62,400 nt of DNA from Prochlorococcus sp. AG-347-G20 (GTDB lineage: Bacteria > Cyanobacteriota > Cyanobacteriia > PCC-6307 > Cyanobiaceae): positions 1-62,400 of the forward strand of contig QCBJ01000009.1 in NCBI GenBank assembly GCA_003281645.1, written 5' to 3'. Positions 49,246 to 58,997 of the stretch are shown here, piece by piece. The notes below the pieces were generated by a model, which saw only the letters and a program-made list of their open reading frames with translations, did no database searches and was not told the DNA's origin. The first letter of the stretch is position 1; each line of letters begins with the position of its first letter. Position numbers and translations under genes: made by a program.

Positions 49246-49740
49246 ATGGCAAAAAATTCAAACAAAGTGAAAAAAAATACTAATAAAGCAAATAATTTTA
49301 AACTTCTAGCTGATAATAGATATGCAAAATTTCAATATGCAATATCTGAAACAATCGAAGCTGGAATTGAGCTTTTAGGGACTGAAGTAAAGTCCATTAG
49401 AAACGGAAAAGCAAATTTAAGAGACGGATACTGTTCATTCAGAGATGGTGAGATCTTATTATTAAATGTTCACATTTCACCACATAAAAATGTGGGGTCT
49501 TTCTTTAATCATGATCCACTAAGAAATAGAAAGTTGCTACTACATAAAAAAGAAATAATAAAAATGAAATCTAATACTGAAAAAAAAGGAATGACTATTG
49601 TTCCATTATCTCTTTATTTAAAAGGCTCATGGATAAAACTAACTATTGGAGTTGGTAAAGGGAAAAAATTACATGACAAACGCCAAGATGAAAAACAAAA
49701 AAGCATAAAAAAAGAAATCAACTCTGCACTAAAAAGATAA
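49246..49740 (+). CDS. smpB: SsrA-binding protein SmpB
   Basis: SmpB binds tmRNA to rescue stalled ribosomes. The characteristic opening is [29 protein letters not shown], with LLLHKKEI and [32 protein letters not shown] later. Length 164 fits; the basic C-terminal tail follows. It converges with the 81-residue gene. tmRNA itself is not in this window. Confidence 0.96.
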   Translation: MAKNSNKVKKNTNKANNFKLLADNRYAKFQYAISETIEAGIELLGTEVKSIRNGKANLRDGYCSFRDGEILLLNVHISPHKNVGSFFNHDPLRNRKLLLHKKEIIKMKSNTEKKGMTIVPLSLYLKGSWIKLTIGVGKGKKLHDKRQDEKQKSIKKEINSALKR

Positions 49741-49768
49741 AATAGATTAGTCAGAATTGTTGAAAGTA

Positions 49769-50014
49769 TCAATCTAAACTTACTGAAGTTGGAGGTGGGG
49801 AAGGATCTGGATCTGCAATAAGCATATGCTGCAATACAGTTTCTGGCCTCTCACTATCTCTCCAGCGAATTTTGTATGCAGGCATTTTTGTACCTCTGCT
49901 TGTAGTTTGCTCTACTGGTTCAATAACCCATCCTCTTCTTGATCGGCCTTGAGGATTTCTTTTTACTACTGCATCCGCATGTTTGAAACGGAAACCAACA
50001 CGTTCACCACTCAT
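49769..50014 (-). CDS. Conserved hypothetical protein, 81 residues
   Basis: A small basic protein, MSGERVGFRFKHADAVVKRN, with RSRRGWVIEPVEQTTSRGTKMPAYKIRW and a proline-rich end (DPDPSPPPTS). The central part could be a small beta barrel. It lies 56 bases downstream of lysS on the same strand. No function can be given; it looks like a picocyanobacterial family. Confidence 0.65.
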   Translation of the reverse strand: MSGERVGFRFKHADAVVKRNPQGRSRRGWVIEPVEQTTSRGTKMPAYKIRWRDSERPETVLQHMLIADPDPSPPPTSVSLD

Positions 50015-50070
50015 TTAAAAAATTTCGTATTGGATCAATTTAACTATTTTACTTCATTCGAGGGTAATTT

Positions 50071-51582
50071 TTAACTTTTATTGGAAGTTATTTCTGGTTT
50101 TAACAATGGGAAAGGGATTACATCTCTAATCGATGCGCTATTAGTAATTAACATAATTAGCCTATCAATGCCTATACCTAATCCTCCCGTAGGCGGCATG
50201 CCAATCTCTAAAGCATTTAAAAAATCTTCATCTATACAGTGAGCCTCAAGATCTCCTTCATCTCTAAGAGATTGCTGTAATTGCATTCTTTCTCTTTGAT
50301 CTACAGGATCTATTAACTCACTAAACGCATTTGCCAGTTCTCGACCAACAATGAATAATTCAAATCTCTGAACTATTTCTTTATTATCATGATGAGGCCT
50401 GGCTAAAGGAGAAATTTCAACAGGATAATCAATAACAAAAGTGGGTTCTATAAGTTTTGATTCTACTTTTTGCTCGAAGACCTCATTTAGAAGTCTTCCC
50501 ATAGTATTTACTTTATTAGAACAATTAACATTGATATTTTTAACGGCTTGTTTTGCTGCCAGAAAGTCCCCACTGAAAGAATCAAAATCAATCCCTGTAT
50601 ATTTTTTGACAATAGCTTTCATGGATATTCTTGACCAAGGCTTAGAAAAATCAATTTCTTTATTTTGATAATTTATAATTAAAGACCCACATGCATCAGC
50701 TACGATATCTTTAATCAATTCTTCAGTTAAATTCATCATATCTACATAATCAGAATAAGCTTCATAAATTTCCACTGAGGTGAATTCTGGATTATGCCTT
50801 GTACTTATCCCCTCATTACGGAAGATTCTTCCCAATTCATAGACTTTCTCAAAACCTCCAACAACCATTCTCTTTAAATGTAATTCTGTAGCTATTCTTA
50901 AATACAACGGAATATCTAATGTATTGTGATGAGTTATAAATGGTCTTGCTTCAGCACCACCAGCTTCAGATTGCAGAATTGGAGTCTCTATCTCTAAGAA
51001 ATTTCTATTATCTAGCCATTTTCTTATAAAACTTATACATTTCGCTCTGGTTTTAAATACATTTTTAGAGTGAGGATTTACTATTAAATCTAAATAACGT
51101 TGTCTATATCTTTTTTCAATATCAGTCAATCCATGCCATTTATCTGGGAGAGGTTGTAATGATTTGGATAACATTTCCCATTTTTCTACTTTAATTGAAA
51201 GCTCACCTTTATTAGTTTTTTTAATAGTTCCATAGACTCCTATCCAATCACCAATATCTACTATTTCCTTGAGATCTTCAAAAGAAAGTAATTTTTGTTT
51301 TTCTAAATTGAAATTAATAATCCTTTTATCTAGATAAAGCTGAATCTGACCTTCTTGATCGCTTATTGTGAAAAAGGCAATTTTGCCCATTACCCTTTTT
51401 GCCAGAACTCTACCAGCAATAGAAACACTGAAGTCTTCCTCTTGACCATTTTCTAGATGATCAAATTTTTGAATAAGAAAACTGGTAGTATGAGATACCT
51501 TAAAGCTCTGTGCGTAAGAAGCAAATCCTTTATTCACGAGTGAACCAGCTTTTTGTAAGCGCGCTTCTTTTATTTCAGACAA
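50071..51582 (-). CDS. lysS: Lysyl-tRNA synthetase, class II
   Basis: LysRS charges tRNA-Lys. The OB-fold anticodon domain includes [20 protein letters not shown]; the class II catalytic motifs are ARPFITHHN and [39 protein letters not shown] (motif 2) and [13 protein letters not shown] (motif 3). Length is 503. Start TTG at 51582 lacks an upstream ATG alternative. It lies downstream of rpaB with about 50 bases between. Confidence 0.97.
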   Translation of the reverse strand: MSEIKEARLQKAGSLVNKGFASYAQSFKVSHTTSFLIQKFDHLENGQEEDFSVSIAGRVLAKRVMGKIAFFTISDQEGQIQLYLDKRIINFNLEKQKLLSFEDLKEIVDIGDWIGVYGTIKKTNKGELSIKVEKWEMLSKSLQPLPDKWHGLTDIEKRYRQRYLDLIVNPHSKNVFKTRAKCISFIRKWLDNRNFLEIETPILQSEAGGAEARPFITHHNTLDIPLYLRIATELHLKRMVVGGFEKVYELGRIFRNEGISTRHNPEFTSVEIYEAYSDYVDMMNLTEELIKDIVADACGSLIINYQNKEIDFSKPWSRISMKAIVKKYTGIDFDSFSGDFLAAKQAVKNINVNCSNKVNTMGRLLNEVFEQKVESKLIEPTFVIDYPVEISPLARPHHDNKEIVQRFELFIVGRELANAFSELIDPVDQRERMQLQQSLRDEGDLEAHCIDEDFLNALEIGMPPTGGLGIGIDRLIMLITNSASIRDVIPFPLLKPEITSNKS

Positions 51583-51632
51583 AATTTATTTAAATATATT
51601 TGTTTTATTTAATAAAATTATCAGACTATTGA

Positions 51633-52379
51633 TCAACTTGCCAAAGATGTTGCTGTTTCACCAACTCTCTGAGATGCGTAACCAATCCCTCTAACAGTTA
51701 ATATTAATTCTGGATTTCTTGGATCTGGTTCCAATTTACCTCTTAGCCTTGCAACATATACATCTACAACTCTTAAATCTGCCGCTCTACGAGGAGGATA
51801 GCCCCAAAGCTGTTCCAAAATTTCTGCTCGTGGAACAACCTTACCAGGTTCGTCAAATAATAACTCTAGGAGACTAAATTCAGTATAAGTTAGACTAATT
51901 CTATCTCCAGCTCTAGAAACTTGTCTGCGATTAGTATCAACAACTAAACTTCCAAATTTCATAACTCCTTTGCCTGAAGGAACTTCTTTGGTTTCAGTAA
52001 CCGATACAGTTGGCCCCATTCTTCTCAAAATTGTAGCTATTCTGGCCTCTAACTCTTTTGGGCTAAATGGTTTAGATAAGTAATCATCAGCTCCTAAATC
52101 CAAACCAGCAACTCTCTCTGAAATAGCCTCTAGAGCGGTTAAAAATATTATTGGTACTACTGACTCAGCTCTAATTCTTCTACAAACAGCAAATCCATCC
52201 ATTTTTGGAAGCATAACATCAAGAACTATCAAATCTGGGGAATCCCTGTGAAAAGACTCAAGAGCTTCTTCGCCGTTAGTGGCTGAATATACTTGATATC
52301 CTGCTAGTTGAAGCCTCGTAACTAATACCTTCAAAACTGCTGGTTCATCATCAACAACTAAAATTCTTGCTTTTGACAT
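51633..52379 (-). CDS. rpaB: Response regulator RpaB (Ycf27)
   Basis: RpaB is an OmpR-type regulator that binds HLR1 sites in high-light and photosystem genes and is essential in cyanobacteria. The receiver domain has RILVVDDEPAVLKVLV, LIVLDVMLPKMDGFAV (phosphoacceptor Asp) and ISERVAGLDLGADDYLSKPFS; the winged helix shows LTYTEFSLLELLF, EILEQLWGYPPRRAADLRVVDVY and YVARLRGKLEPDP. ATG at 52379 (248 residues) is chosen; the longer frame to 52433 adds an unrelated stretch. No sensor kinase is adjacent. Confidence 0.93.
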   Translation of the reverse strand: MSKARILVVDDEPAVLKVLVTRLQLAGYQVYSATNGEEALESFHRDSPDLIVLDVMLPKMDGFAVCRRIRAESVVPIIFLTALEAISERVAGLDLGADDYLSKPFSPKELEARIATILRRMGPTVSVTETKEVPSGKGVMKFGSLVVDTNRRQVSRAGDRISLTYTEFSLLELLFDEPGKVVPRAEILEQLWGYPPRRAADLRVVDVYVARLRGKLEPDPRNPELILTVRGIGYASQRVGETATSLAS

Positions 52380-52557
52380 AGTTAAAAAAAGATTTCTCGA
52401 TATTTCAAAGCAAAGAACTATTGCATTGAACATTTATTCTAACAATTAAAAATATAACATTACGAACCCTCAATGTGATATTCCTAAGGTTTACAAACAT
52501 TTTAAATTAATTAAAAATATATAAATTTTTTCAAGCATTTTTTCCTCTTGGCAAAAT

Positions 52558-53079
52558 TTATTTCTGTATTTTTCTTCTTGAAAATTTAAACATTCTTAAA
52601 AGTTGAGAGCAAATAAAGGGAGCAAACAAACCTGTCAAAAAAACTTCAGCTAAGATATTTTTTACACCTGGAATAAACATTAAAAAATTTACATCTGAAA
52701 AATTGCTAAACAAAATTTGTGCAAGATAAAGAGTACCGCATAAAAAACTTCCAAAAGAACAAATTAAACCATACCTAAAATGTCCCACCAAAATATCACT
52801 ATGTGATTTAATTCTCCCAAAGAAAAATCCACAAAAAATTAGGCCTGGAATTTGAGTAAAACTTTCATTTAAAGTTAGAGAATCTAAGATGAGACCTAAA
52901 AACAAACCAAATACTAATCCATTAATTGATCCATTAATCATTGCCCAAGGCAATAACCAAAATAATGGCCAATAAGGCTGAACACCTAAAAATCCAAGCC
53001 AATTAGGGTGCCACAAAAAAATAATTGGGATAAAAATAAAGCTTATAATGGATAATTTTTTGGTAAAAAATTTATTCAT
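52558..53079 (-). CDS. mreD: Rod shape-determining protein MreD
   Basis: MreD is a membrane part of the elongation machinery. About five hydrophobic segments are visible, including WPLFWLLPWAMINGSINGLVFGLFLGLILDSL and PGLIFCGFFFGRI. I start it at ATG 53079, which shares one base with the mreC stop (TAATG), giving 173 residues. It closes the mreB-mreC-mreD operon. The family is poorly conserved, so position adds much to the call. Confidence 0.85.
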   Translation of the reverse strand: MNKFFTKKLSIISFIFIPIIFLWHPNWLGFLGVQPYWPLFWLLPWAMINGSINGLVFGLFLGLILDSLTLNESFTQIPGLIFCGFFFGRIKSHSDILVGHFRYGLICSFGSFLCGTLYLAQILFSNFSDVNFLMFIPGVKNILAEVFLTGLFAPFICSQLLRMFKFSRRKIQK

Positions 53080-53828
53080 TAAATATTTACTTTCAAAATT
53101 TGTACCCAATCAATTACATGAGGTTTTGCTAGAAGTGAAATTTTTGCCGTTTTTTTTGATTTCAACGTCTCATCTATAGATTGGACAATACCAATAGGGA
53201 TATTTGGAGGTAATAACGTACTAGCAGGAGATGATGATACAAAATCTCCAACTTTAATATCGGCATCTTTTGAATAAAGTATTAGGCTAGGATAATCATC
53301 TCCTAAACCGACTAGTAATCCATTGATCTGAATTCTATCCACCCAAACGCCTAACTTACTTTCTGGAGAAGTTATTAAAGTTACCGACGAAGTGAATAAA
53401 GAAGTATTCTTTACTCTACCTAATAATCCACCCGGACCAATCACAATATTGCCAATTTCTACTCCATCCTTTGAACCTTTGTTTAAAATTATTTGTCTCC
53501 ACCAACCTCCTGTTTTTCTCGAAATAACTGCAGCTGAAATATGTTCATCATTAGATGATTCTTGAAGAGATAAGATTTGTCGCAATCTTATATTATCTTT
53601 TGTAAGAAGATTTAACTTTATTAAATATTCTTGATCAATACTCTTAAGAACAATTTCTTTTTGAAATTGACCAGGCCAAAAAGGTTTTGAAATAAAATAA
53701 TAAAAATCTTTATAAAAAGCTCCTTTTGATATTCTTACAAAAACCAAAAATAAAAAAATTGCAAAAAATAGCCAATTTTTCTTTTTATGCCACCAACGAC
53801 TATTAGAAATTCGTCGGATACCTAACAT
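53079..53828 (-). CDS. mreC: Rod shape-determining protein MreC
   Basis: MreC is a periplasmic scaffold of the elongasome. A single N-terminal helix (KKNWLFFAIFLFLVFVRI) is followed by a coiled segment and a beta-rich core with VIVISRKTGGWWRQIILNKGS-like sequence, GPGGLLGRVKNTSLFTSSVTLIT and IPIGIVQSIDE. Length 249 fits. It begins four bases after mreB and overlaps the mreD start. Confidence 0.9.
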   Translation of the reverse strand: MLGIRRISNSRWWHKKKNWLFFAIFLFLVFVRISKGAFYKDFYYFISKPFWPGQFQKEIVLKSIDQEYLIKLNLLTKDNIRLRQILSLQESSNDEHISAAVISRKTGGWWRQIILNKGSKDGVEIGNIVIGPGGLLGRVKNTSLFTSSVTLITSPESKLGVWVDRIQINGLLVGLGDDYPSLILYSKDADIKVGDFVSSSPASTLLPPNIPIGIVQSIDETLKSKKTAKISLLAKPHVIDWVQILKVNI

Positions 53829-53832
53829 AACA

Positions 53833-54885
53833 TTAATCTCTTATGGCATTCCTTATGAATTCTGGAGTGTCAACAACTCTTTTGAGTTTTTTAAAATCAT
53901 CTAACACCTCTCCACAACCATTCACTACGCAAAGCAGTGGGTTTTCTGCTATGTGAGTAAAAATTCCTGTTTCATCGCTCAATAAATCATTAATGCCTCT
54001 CACTAAAGCTCCACCACCTGCAAGCATAATCCCTCTATCAACAATATCTGCGGCAAGTTCAGGAGGGGTGCGCTCTAAAGTTCTTTTTACAGCTTCGACT
54101 ATTTTGCTAAGTGTTTCAGCCATAGCTTCTCTGATTTCTCCTGATGTCAAAGTGACTGATCTAGGTAGACCAGATAAAAGATGTAAACCTCTAACCTCTA
54201 AAGTAGTTTTATCAAAATCATCATCTGGAAATGCAGATCCAATTTTTATCTTGATATCTTCTGCAGTTCTCTCTCCAACAACTAAATTGTGAACTTTTTT
54301 AAGATAAAGCGCAATTGACTCATTTATTTCATCGCCTGCTATGCGAACAGACTCACTCAAAACAGTTCCTCCTAAACTTAATACTGCAACCTCAGTAGTA
54401 CCTCCACCAATATCAACAATCATTGTTCCAATTGGCTCAGTTACTGGTAATGATGCTCCTATTGCTGCTGCGACAGGTTCATCTATTAAATGAACTTCTC
54501 TAGCTCCCGCTAATCCAGCTTCTCTTACTGCTCTTCGCTCAACGCTAGTCACTCCACTTGGAATTCCAATCACTATCCTTGGAGCTACTATCCCCTTGCC
54601 TTCATTACATTTTTGAATAAATGTTTTTATCATTTGTTCTGCAGCATCAAAATCTGCAATAACTCCATCTCTTAGTGGTCTTACAGCTCTTATATTGCCA
54701 GGGGTCCTCCCAAGCATTAACTTTGCTTCTTTACCAACAGCTAATGGAATCCCTTCTTCTAAATCCATAGCTACCACAGAAGGTTCCTGTAAAACAACGC
54801 CTTTTCCTGATACATGTATAAGAGTATTGGCCGTTCCCAAATCTATGCCAATATCACGAGAAAATTTAAATCTGTTAAAAATCAC
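53833..54885 (-). CDS. mreB: Actin-like cell shape protein MreB
   Basis: MreB filaments guide side-wall synthesis with RodA. The actin-fold nucleotide motifs are present: [60 protein letters not shown] and [16 protein letters not shown]. Length 350 is standard. The start is GTG at 54885. It leads the mreBCD run, divergent from ssb across about 130 bases. Confidence 0.96.
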   Translation of the reverse strand: MIFNRFKFSRDIGIDLGTANTLIHVSGKGVVLQEPSVVAMDLEEGIPLAVGKEAKLMLGRTPGNIRAVRPLRDGVIADFDAAEQMIKTFIQKCNEGKGIVAPRIVIGIPSGVTSVERRAVREAGLAGAREVHLIDEPVAAAIGASLPVTEPIGTMIVDIGGGTTEVAVLSLGGTVLSESVRIAGDEINESIALYLKKVHNLVVGERTAEDIKIKIGSAFPDDDFDKTTLEVRGLHLLSGLPRSVTLTSGEIREAMAETLSKIVEAVKRTLERTPPELAADIVDRGIMLAGGGALVRGINDLLSDETGIFTHIAENPLLCVVNGCGEVLDDFKKLKRVVDTPEFIRNAIRD

Positions 54886-55003
54886 AATAAGAATTTCTTT
54901 TTTTAAATAATATATCTATTTTTTGATAAGCTCTCGGAATTCTGACGTTTAGTTATGAATAGCACGTAAAACTTTGAGCAGAAACTGAAAATATGAGTAT
55001 TAT

Positions 55004-55015
55004 AAAAAAAAAAAA
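55004..55015 (+). repeat. Run of twelve A before ssb
   Basis: Twelve A bases sit two bases before the ssb ATG at 55018, where a ribosome-binding site would normally be. It may mark a slippage-prone leader or a sequencing-sensitive site. Confidence 0.6.
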
Positions 55016-55017
55016 TT

Positions 55018-55389
55018 ATGGAAATTAACACTATTAACCTTGTTGGCAGAGCAGGAAGAGAACCAGATGTCAGATATTTTGAATCAGGCAGTATAGTAGC
55101 GAATTTCACAATTGCAGTTAACAGAAGAAGCAGAGATGAAGAGCCAGATTGGTTTAATTTAGAAATATGGGGCAAGCAAGCACAAATAGCCGCAGATTAT
55201 GTGAAAAAAGGATCGTTAATTGGAATTACAGGAAGCTTTAAAATTGATAGCTGGAAAGATAAAAATACTGGAGAAGATAGATTTAAACCAGTTGTTAGGG
55301 TAGATAGATTAAACTTACTAGGCTCACGAAAGGATTCTGATAATAACCAATATTCCAACAGCAATAACTCAAGTGAAATTCCTTTTTAA
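55018..55389 (+). CDS. ssb: Single-stranded DNA-binding protein
   Basis: SSB coats single-stranded DNA. The OB fold shows INTINLVGRAGREPDVRYFESGS, ANFTIAVNRRSRDEEPDWFNLEIWGK and ITGSFKIDSWKDKNTGEDRF, with a short serine/asparagine-rich linker ending EIPF, close to the usual acidic C-terminal tip DDIPF. At 123 residues it is shorter than E. coli SSB. It converges with dedA, overlapping by four bases. Confidence 0.95.
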   Translation: MEINTINLVGRAGREPDVRYFESGSIVANFTIAVNRRSRDEEPDWFNLEIWGKQAQIAADYVKKGSLIGITGSFKIDSWKDKNTGEDRFKPVVRVDRLNLLGSRKDSDNNQYSNSNNSSEIPF

Positions 55390-56045
55390 GCTCTATTTTT
55401 TTTAAGAAATCTAATGAGTATTCTTATAAAAAAATATAAGAAAATTAAAATTAAAATTGGCTTTACAACATATTTGATTTGATCTAAATAAGTTTGAATG
55501 ATTAGATAATTTTCACCAAATAAATAACCTGAATAAGTGAGAAGTGCTACCCATATCAGGCTCCCAAATGTAGTCCAAAGCAAAAATTTTCTTAATGGCA
55601 TAAGTTCTATGCCAGCAGGAACAGAGATTAAAGTTCTTATACCTGGTACTAATCTGCCCCAAAAAACTAAAGAAACACCGTATTTATCAAACCACCTTTT
55701 ACTTTTTTCAAGATCATTAGAAGAAATGCCCAGATATTTTCCCTTTTTATCTAGAAAATTTGAAAGTCTTTTTTCATTTACTAATCTACCTAAATAGTAC
55801 CAAGGCAATGATCCTAAAATAGTTCCAAGTAATCCCCAAAAAACTAAAATATAGAAATTTAATTTTTGTTGATAAACAAAAAACCCTCCTAATGGCATTA
55901 TTATTTCCGAAGGAATTGGAGGTATTATGTTTTCCAAAAACATAGCCAAACAAATAGTAAGGTATGCAATTGTTGAATTCTTTTCAACAGACAAACTAAT
56001 ATAGTCGGGAATTGAAGTAAGAAAATTTACAAAAATCAAACTCAA
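55386..56045 (-). CDS. DedA/VTT-family membrane protein
   Basis: DedA proteins are membrane transporters, some now linked to undecaprenyl-phosphate or lipid recycling. The signature is FLENIIPPIPSEIIMPLGGF, then FWGLLGTILGSLPWYYLGR, FWGRLVPGIRTLISVPAG and a C-terminal helix. Length is 219. Start TTG at 56045, since the next ATG lies inside the signature. It begins three bases before the ahcY stop, on the same strand as ahcY. Confidence 0.9.
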   Translation of the reverse strand: MSLIFVNFLTSIPDYISLSVEKNSTIAYLTICLAMFLENIIPPIPSEIIMPLGGFFVYQQKLNFYILVFWGLLGTILGSLPWYYLGRLVNEKRLSNFLDKKGKYLGISSNDLEKSKRWFDKYGVSLVFWGRLVPGIRTLISVPAGIELMPLRKFLLWTTFGSLIWVALLTYSGYLFGENYLIIQTYLDQIKYVVKPILILIFLYFFIRILIRFLKKNRA

Positions 56046-56047
56046 AC

Positions 56048-57466
56048 TTAGTATCTATAAAGCTCTGGTTTGTAAGGTCCTTCAACAGAGACATTAATAT
56101 AGTCAGCTTGTTCCTTAGTTAATTTTGTTAATTTTGCACCAATTTTATCAAGATGTAATCTAGCTACCATTTCATCTAAATGCTTTGGTAAAACATAAAC
56201 CTCCTTAGCATATTTTTCTGACTTATTGAAGAGTTCGATTTGAGCTAATACTTGGTTAGTAAAAGAATTACTCATAACAAAACTTGGATGTCCAGTGGCA
56301 CAACCTAAGTTAACTAATCTACCTTCAGCTAAAAGAATTATTTTATTGCCACTTGGTAAAGTTATGTGATCAACCTGCGGCTTGATATTTTCCCATGGAT
56401 AATCTTTTAATGAAGCCACATCAATTTCATTATCGAAATGACCAATATTACAGACTATAGCCTCATCTTTCATCTTGACGAGATTTTCGTTTGTAATTAC
56501 TTGATAGTTCCCAGTTGCTGTAACAAAGATATCTATATCTTCCACAACATCGTCTAATGTAACGACGCTAAAACCTTCCATTGCCGCTTGAAGAGCACAA
56601 ATTGGATCAACTTCAGCAACTTTTACTATTGCACCAAGTCCTCTAAGAGACTGGGCTGAACCTTTACCTACATCTCCAAAACCCATTACCAAAGCAACTT
56701 TACCAGCAATCATTACATCAGTTGCGCGCTTTATACTATCGACTAAAGATTCGCGGCAGCCATATAAATTATCAAATTTGCTCTTAGTTACCGAATCATT
56801 AACGTTGATAGCAGGGAAAGGTAAAGCATTTTGCTTTTGCAGTTGATAAAGTCTTGCAACTCCCGTTGTAGTTTCTTCAGTTACACCAATGATATTACTC
56901 TTAATTCTAGAATAAAAGTCACTATCATTTTTCAACTTAGACTTAATAGAATTAAATAAAGCAATTTCTTCTTCATTACCGGGATCATCTAAAACAGATA
57001 AATCTTTTTCTGCTTTACTGCCGAGAATCAATAGGCCAGTTGCATCTCCCCCATCATCAAGAATCATATTTGGAGAGTCTGAACCCCAATCAAGAATATA
57101 GTGTGTGTATTGCCAATATTCATCAAGTGTCTCACCTTTTTTTGCGTATACAGAAATTCCTTGATCTGCGATAGCAGCCGCCGCATGATCTTGAGTTGAA
57201 AAGATATTGCATGAAGCCCATTTTACTTCTGCACCAAGATCAACAAGAGTTTCTATTAAGACTGCTGTCTGAATCGTCATATGAAGACTTCCAGCTATTT
57301 TTGCCCCTTTTAGTGGTTTTTCAGATTGATATTTATCTCTAAGTGCCATTAATCCAGGCATTTCTGTTTCGGCAATTTTAATTTCTTTACGGCCAAAATC
57401 TGAAAGGGAAATATCAGCAATTACGTAATTAGGTGTAGAGGTTTTAATTGAATTTGCGATAACCAT
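56048..57466 (-). CDS. ahcY: Adenosylhomocysteinase
   Basis: This enzyme splits S-adenosylhomocysteine to adenosine and homocysteine, clearing the product of methylation reactions. Motifs are [52 protein letters not shown] (NAD fold), [11 protein letters not shown], and the closing [20 protein letters not shown]. Length 472 is normal. It is divergent from tsaE across only 39 bases; no room for a full SAH riboswitch. Confidence 0.98.
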   Translation of the reverse strand: MVIANSIKTSTPNYVIADISLSDFGRKEIKIAETEMPGLMALRDKYQSEKPLKGAKIAGSLHMTIQTAVLIETLVDLGAEVKWASCNIFSTQDHAAAAIADQGISVYAKKGETLDEYWQYTHYILDWGSDSPNMILDDGGDATGLLILGSKAEKDLSVLDDPGNEEEIALFNSIKSKLKNDSDFYSRIKSNIIGVTEETTTGVARLYQLQKQNALPFPAINVNDSVTKSKFDNLYGCRESLVDSIKRATDVMIAGKVALVMGFGDVGKGSAQSLRGLGAIVKVAEVDPICALQAAMEGFSVVTLDDVVEDIDIFVTATGNYQVITNENLVKMKDEAIVCNIGHFDNEIDVASLKDYPWENIKPQVDHITLPSGNKIILLAEGRLVNLGCATGHPSFVMSNSFTNQVLAQIELFNKSEKYAKEVYVLPKHLDEMVARLHLDKIGAKLTKLTKEQADYINVSVEGPYKPELYRY

Positions 57467-57505
57467 ATCTAGTAAATATCTTTTCCATTAAACTATAAAG
57501 GATTT

Positions 57506-57955
57506 TTGAGTAATTTTGTGTTTATTGAAAATTTAAAAGAAACTTTAAATTTAGGAAAAAAACTCTCACACAAATTAAATCCCCAATCAATTGTTTTATT
57601 ACAGGGTCCAATTGGGGCTGGGAAAACTTCATTTGTTCAAGGGATTGCTAAAGGCTTGGCAATCTCTGAGGACATTACAAGCCCTACATTTGGTTTATCG
57701 CATCACTATAACTCAGGAAGAATTCCGCTAATTCATCTTGATTTATATAGGTTAGAAAATATTTCTTCAGCAAAAGAAGTTTTTTTTTCAGAAGAAGAAG
57801 AAGCAATACAAAGACAAGCAATTTTAGTGGTTGAATGGCCAGAATTAATAGAACCTGTTATTGACAATTTCTGGAAAATAGAAATTAGTTACGCAAAAAA
57901 TTATGGAAGACACTACGAAATAAGAGATCCCAAAAATTTATTAACCTTCTCATAA
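57506..57955 (+). CDS. tsaE: tRNA threonylcarbamoyladenosine protein TsaE
   Basis: TsaE is the ATPase that supports TsaBCD in making t6A at position 37 of tRNAs reading ANN codons. Walker A is LLQGPIGAGKTSFVQG; DITSPTFGLSHHY and IHLDLYRLE are family motifs; WPELIEP closes the core. The start is TTG at 57506 after an AAAGGA stretch, or GTG at 57518. The last 43 bases overlap the convergent sugar kinase. Confidence 0.9.
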   Translation: MSNFVFIENLKETLNLGKKLSHKLNPQSIVLLQGPIGAGKTSFVQGIAKGLAISEDITSPTFGLSHHYNSGRIPLIHLDLYRLENISSAKEVFFSEEEEAIQRQAILVVEWPELIEPVIDNFWKIEISYAKNYGRHYEIRDPKNLLTFS

Positions 57956-58911
57956 TATGGCTGTTGCTCGATGGCGCCTTCACCAAGACAAGTTAATAAC
58001 CCACAAACACCTGCGAATTTAATGCAATCTTCTATCTCTTTTTCGTTGGTAGGATAGCCTGAAGTAATTAATTTTGAAATAAAGCCAGCTAGAAAAGCAT
58101 CGCCTGCGCCAGTTGTATCAACAATTTTTTGTGAAGTAGGGGTTTCGGTAATTCCCTGCAATCCGTTGATAAACCATAAAACGGGATTTTCTCCATCAGT
58201 TATTATTACATCTGGTCTATTAGGAAGTCGTTGAGATATTAGCAAGGGATTTTCATCCTCAAAAAACAAAGTTGCTTCTTCCTTAGCAAGCTTTAAAACA
58301 TTTGCATGATTTAAAAAATTCTTGATTAAATTAACTCTCGCGGCTTTACTAATTTCTGATGAAAAACTTGAATGATCCCAAAAGACCTCTCTCCAATTCA
58401 AATCTATAACAATTTTAACTTCAAATTTATTGGCCTGTTCAACAAGAAAAAAAATAGTCTCTGCTGATATTGGAGATGATAATAAGATCGTTCCTGTAAC
58501 CAAATATTTAATTTCTAGAAAAGATTTCTCCAAATTTAAAATTTCTTTTTCTATTAATTTTTTGCTAAGAACTTCGTCTGCGAAGCATGAATGAGAACTT
58601 TCCTCAAAACCTGAAAAAAAACGATCTCCAAATTGATCTCTATCTACATTAACCACACGAGTAGAGGAGTCATTATCTAATTGCAAGAAATCTAAATTAA
58701 CGCCCAATTGATCAAATTGCGTAATAAATTTTTTTCCATAATCATCATTACCCAAACTTCCTATAAATGTTGAATCTATTTTTAATTTTCTTAATGCACA
58801 AGCAACATTAGCCGGCGCACCTCCCAAAAAATCTGTAAATCCTTGATTTGATTTATTTCTGATTCTGTCTATTAAAGCCTCTCCAATACATATGACCTTT
58901 TTCTTTTTCAT
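57913..58911 (-). CDS. PfkB-family sugar kinase (fructokinase-like)
   Basis: A ribokinase-fold carbohydrate kinase. The N-terminal GEALIDRI, then DFLGGAPANVACALRKL, match fructokinases; the catalytic signature is DTTGAGDAFLAGFISKL. Length 332. Fructose is a plausible substrate, but other sugars cannot be excluded. It overlaps tsaE at the end by 43 bases. Confidence 0.88.
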   Translation of the reverse strand: MKKKKVICIGEALIDRIRNKSNQGFTDFLGGAPANVACALRKLKIDSTFIGSLGNDDYGKKFITQFDQLGVNLDFLQLDNDSSTRVVNVDRDQFGDRFFSGFEESSHSCFADEVLSKKLIEKEILNLEKSFLEIKYLVTGTILLSSPISAETIFFLVEQANKFEVKIVIDLNWREVFWDHSSFSSEISKAARVNLIKNFLNHANVLKLAKEEATLFFEDENPLLISQRLPNRPDVIITDGENPVLWFINGLQGITETPTSQKIVDTTGAGDAFLAGFISKLITSGYPTNEKEIEDCIKFAGVCGLLTCLGEGAIEQQPYYEKVNKFLGSLIS

Positions 58912-58997
58912 AAAATGAACGCTTTTTCTTAACTAAGAATAATTTATTAAAAACGAATAATTTTTTTTTGAATTAAAGTTTAATTAAAAGTGTATTC

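Noticed and set aside
48161..49250. LexA box near ruvB, recF or ssb
   Set aside because: No AGTACT-type palindrome with the right spacing was found near any of them.
52380..52433. Longer rpaB beginning at 52433
   Set aside because: The added stretch is hydrophobic and unrelated to receiver domains; MSKARILVVDDE is the usual start.
53993..54292. Frames antisense to mreB, and similar frames over the antiporter, pebAB, fabF and thiC genes
   Set aside because: They are shadows of the real genes, lack any family signature and overlap them fully.
57467..57505. SAH riboswitch upstream of ahcY
   Set aside because: Only 39 bases separate ahcY from the divergent tsaE start, too little for the aptamer.
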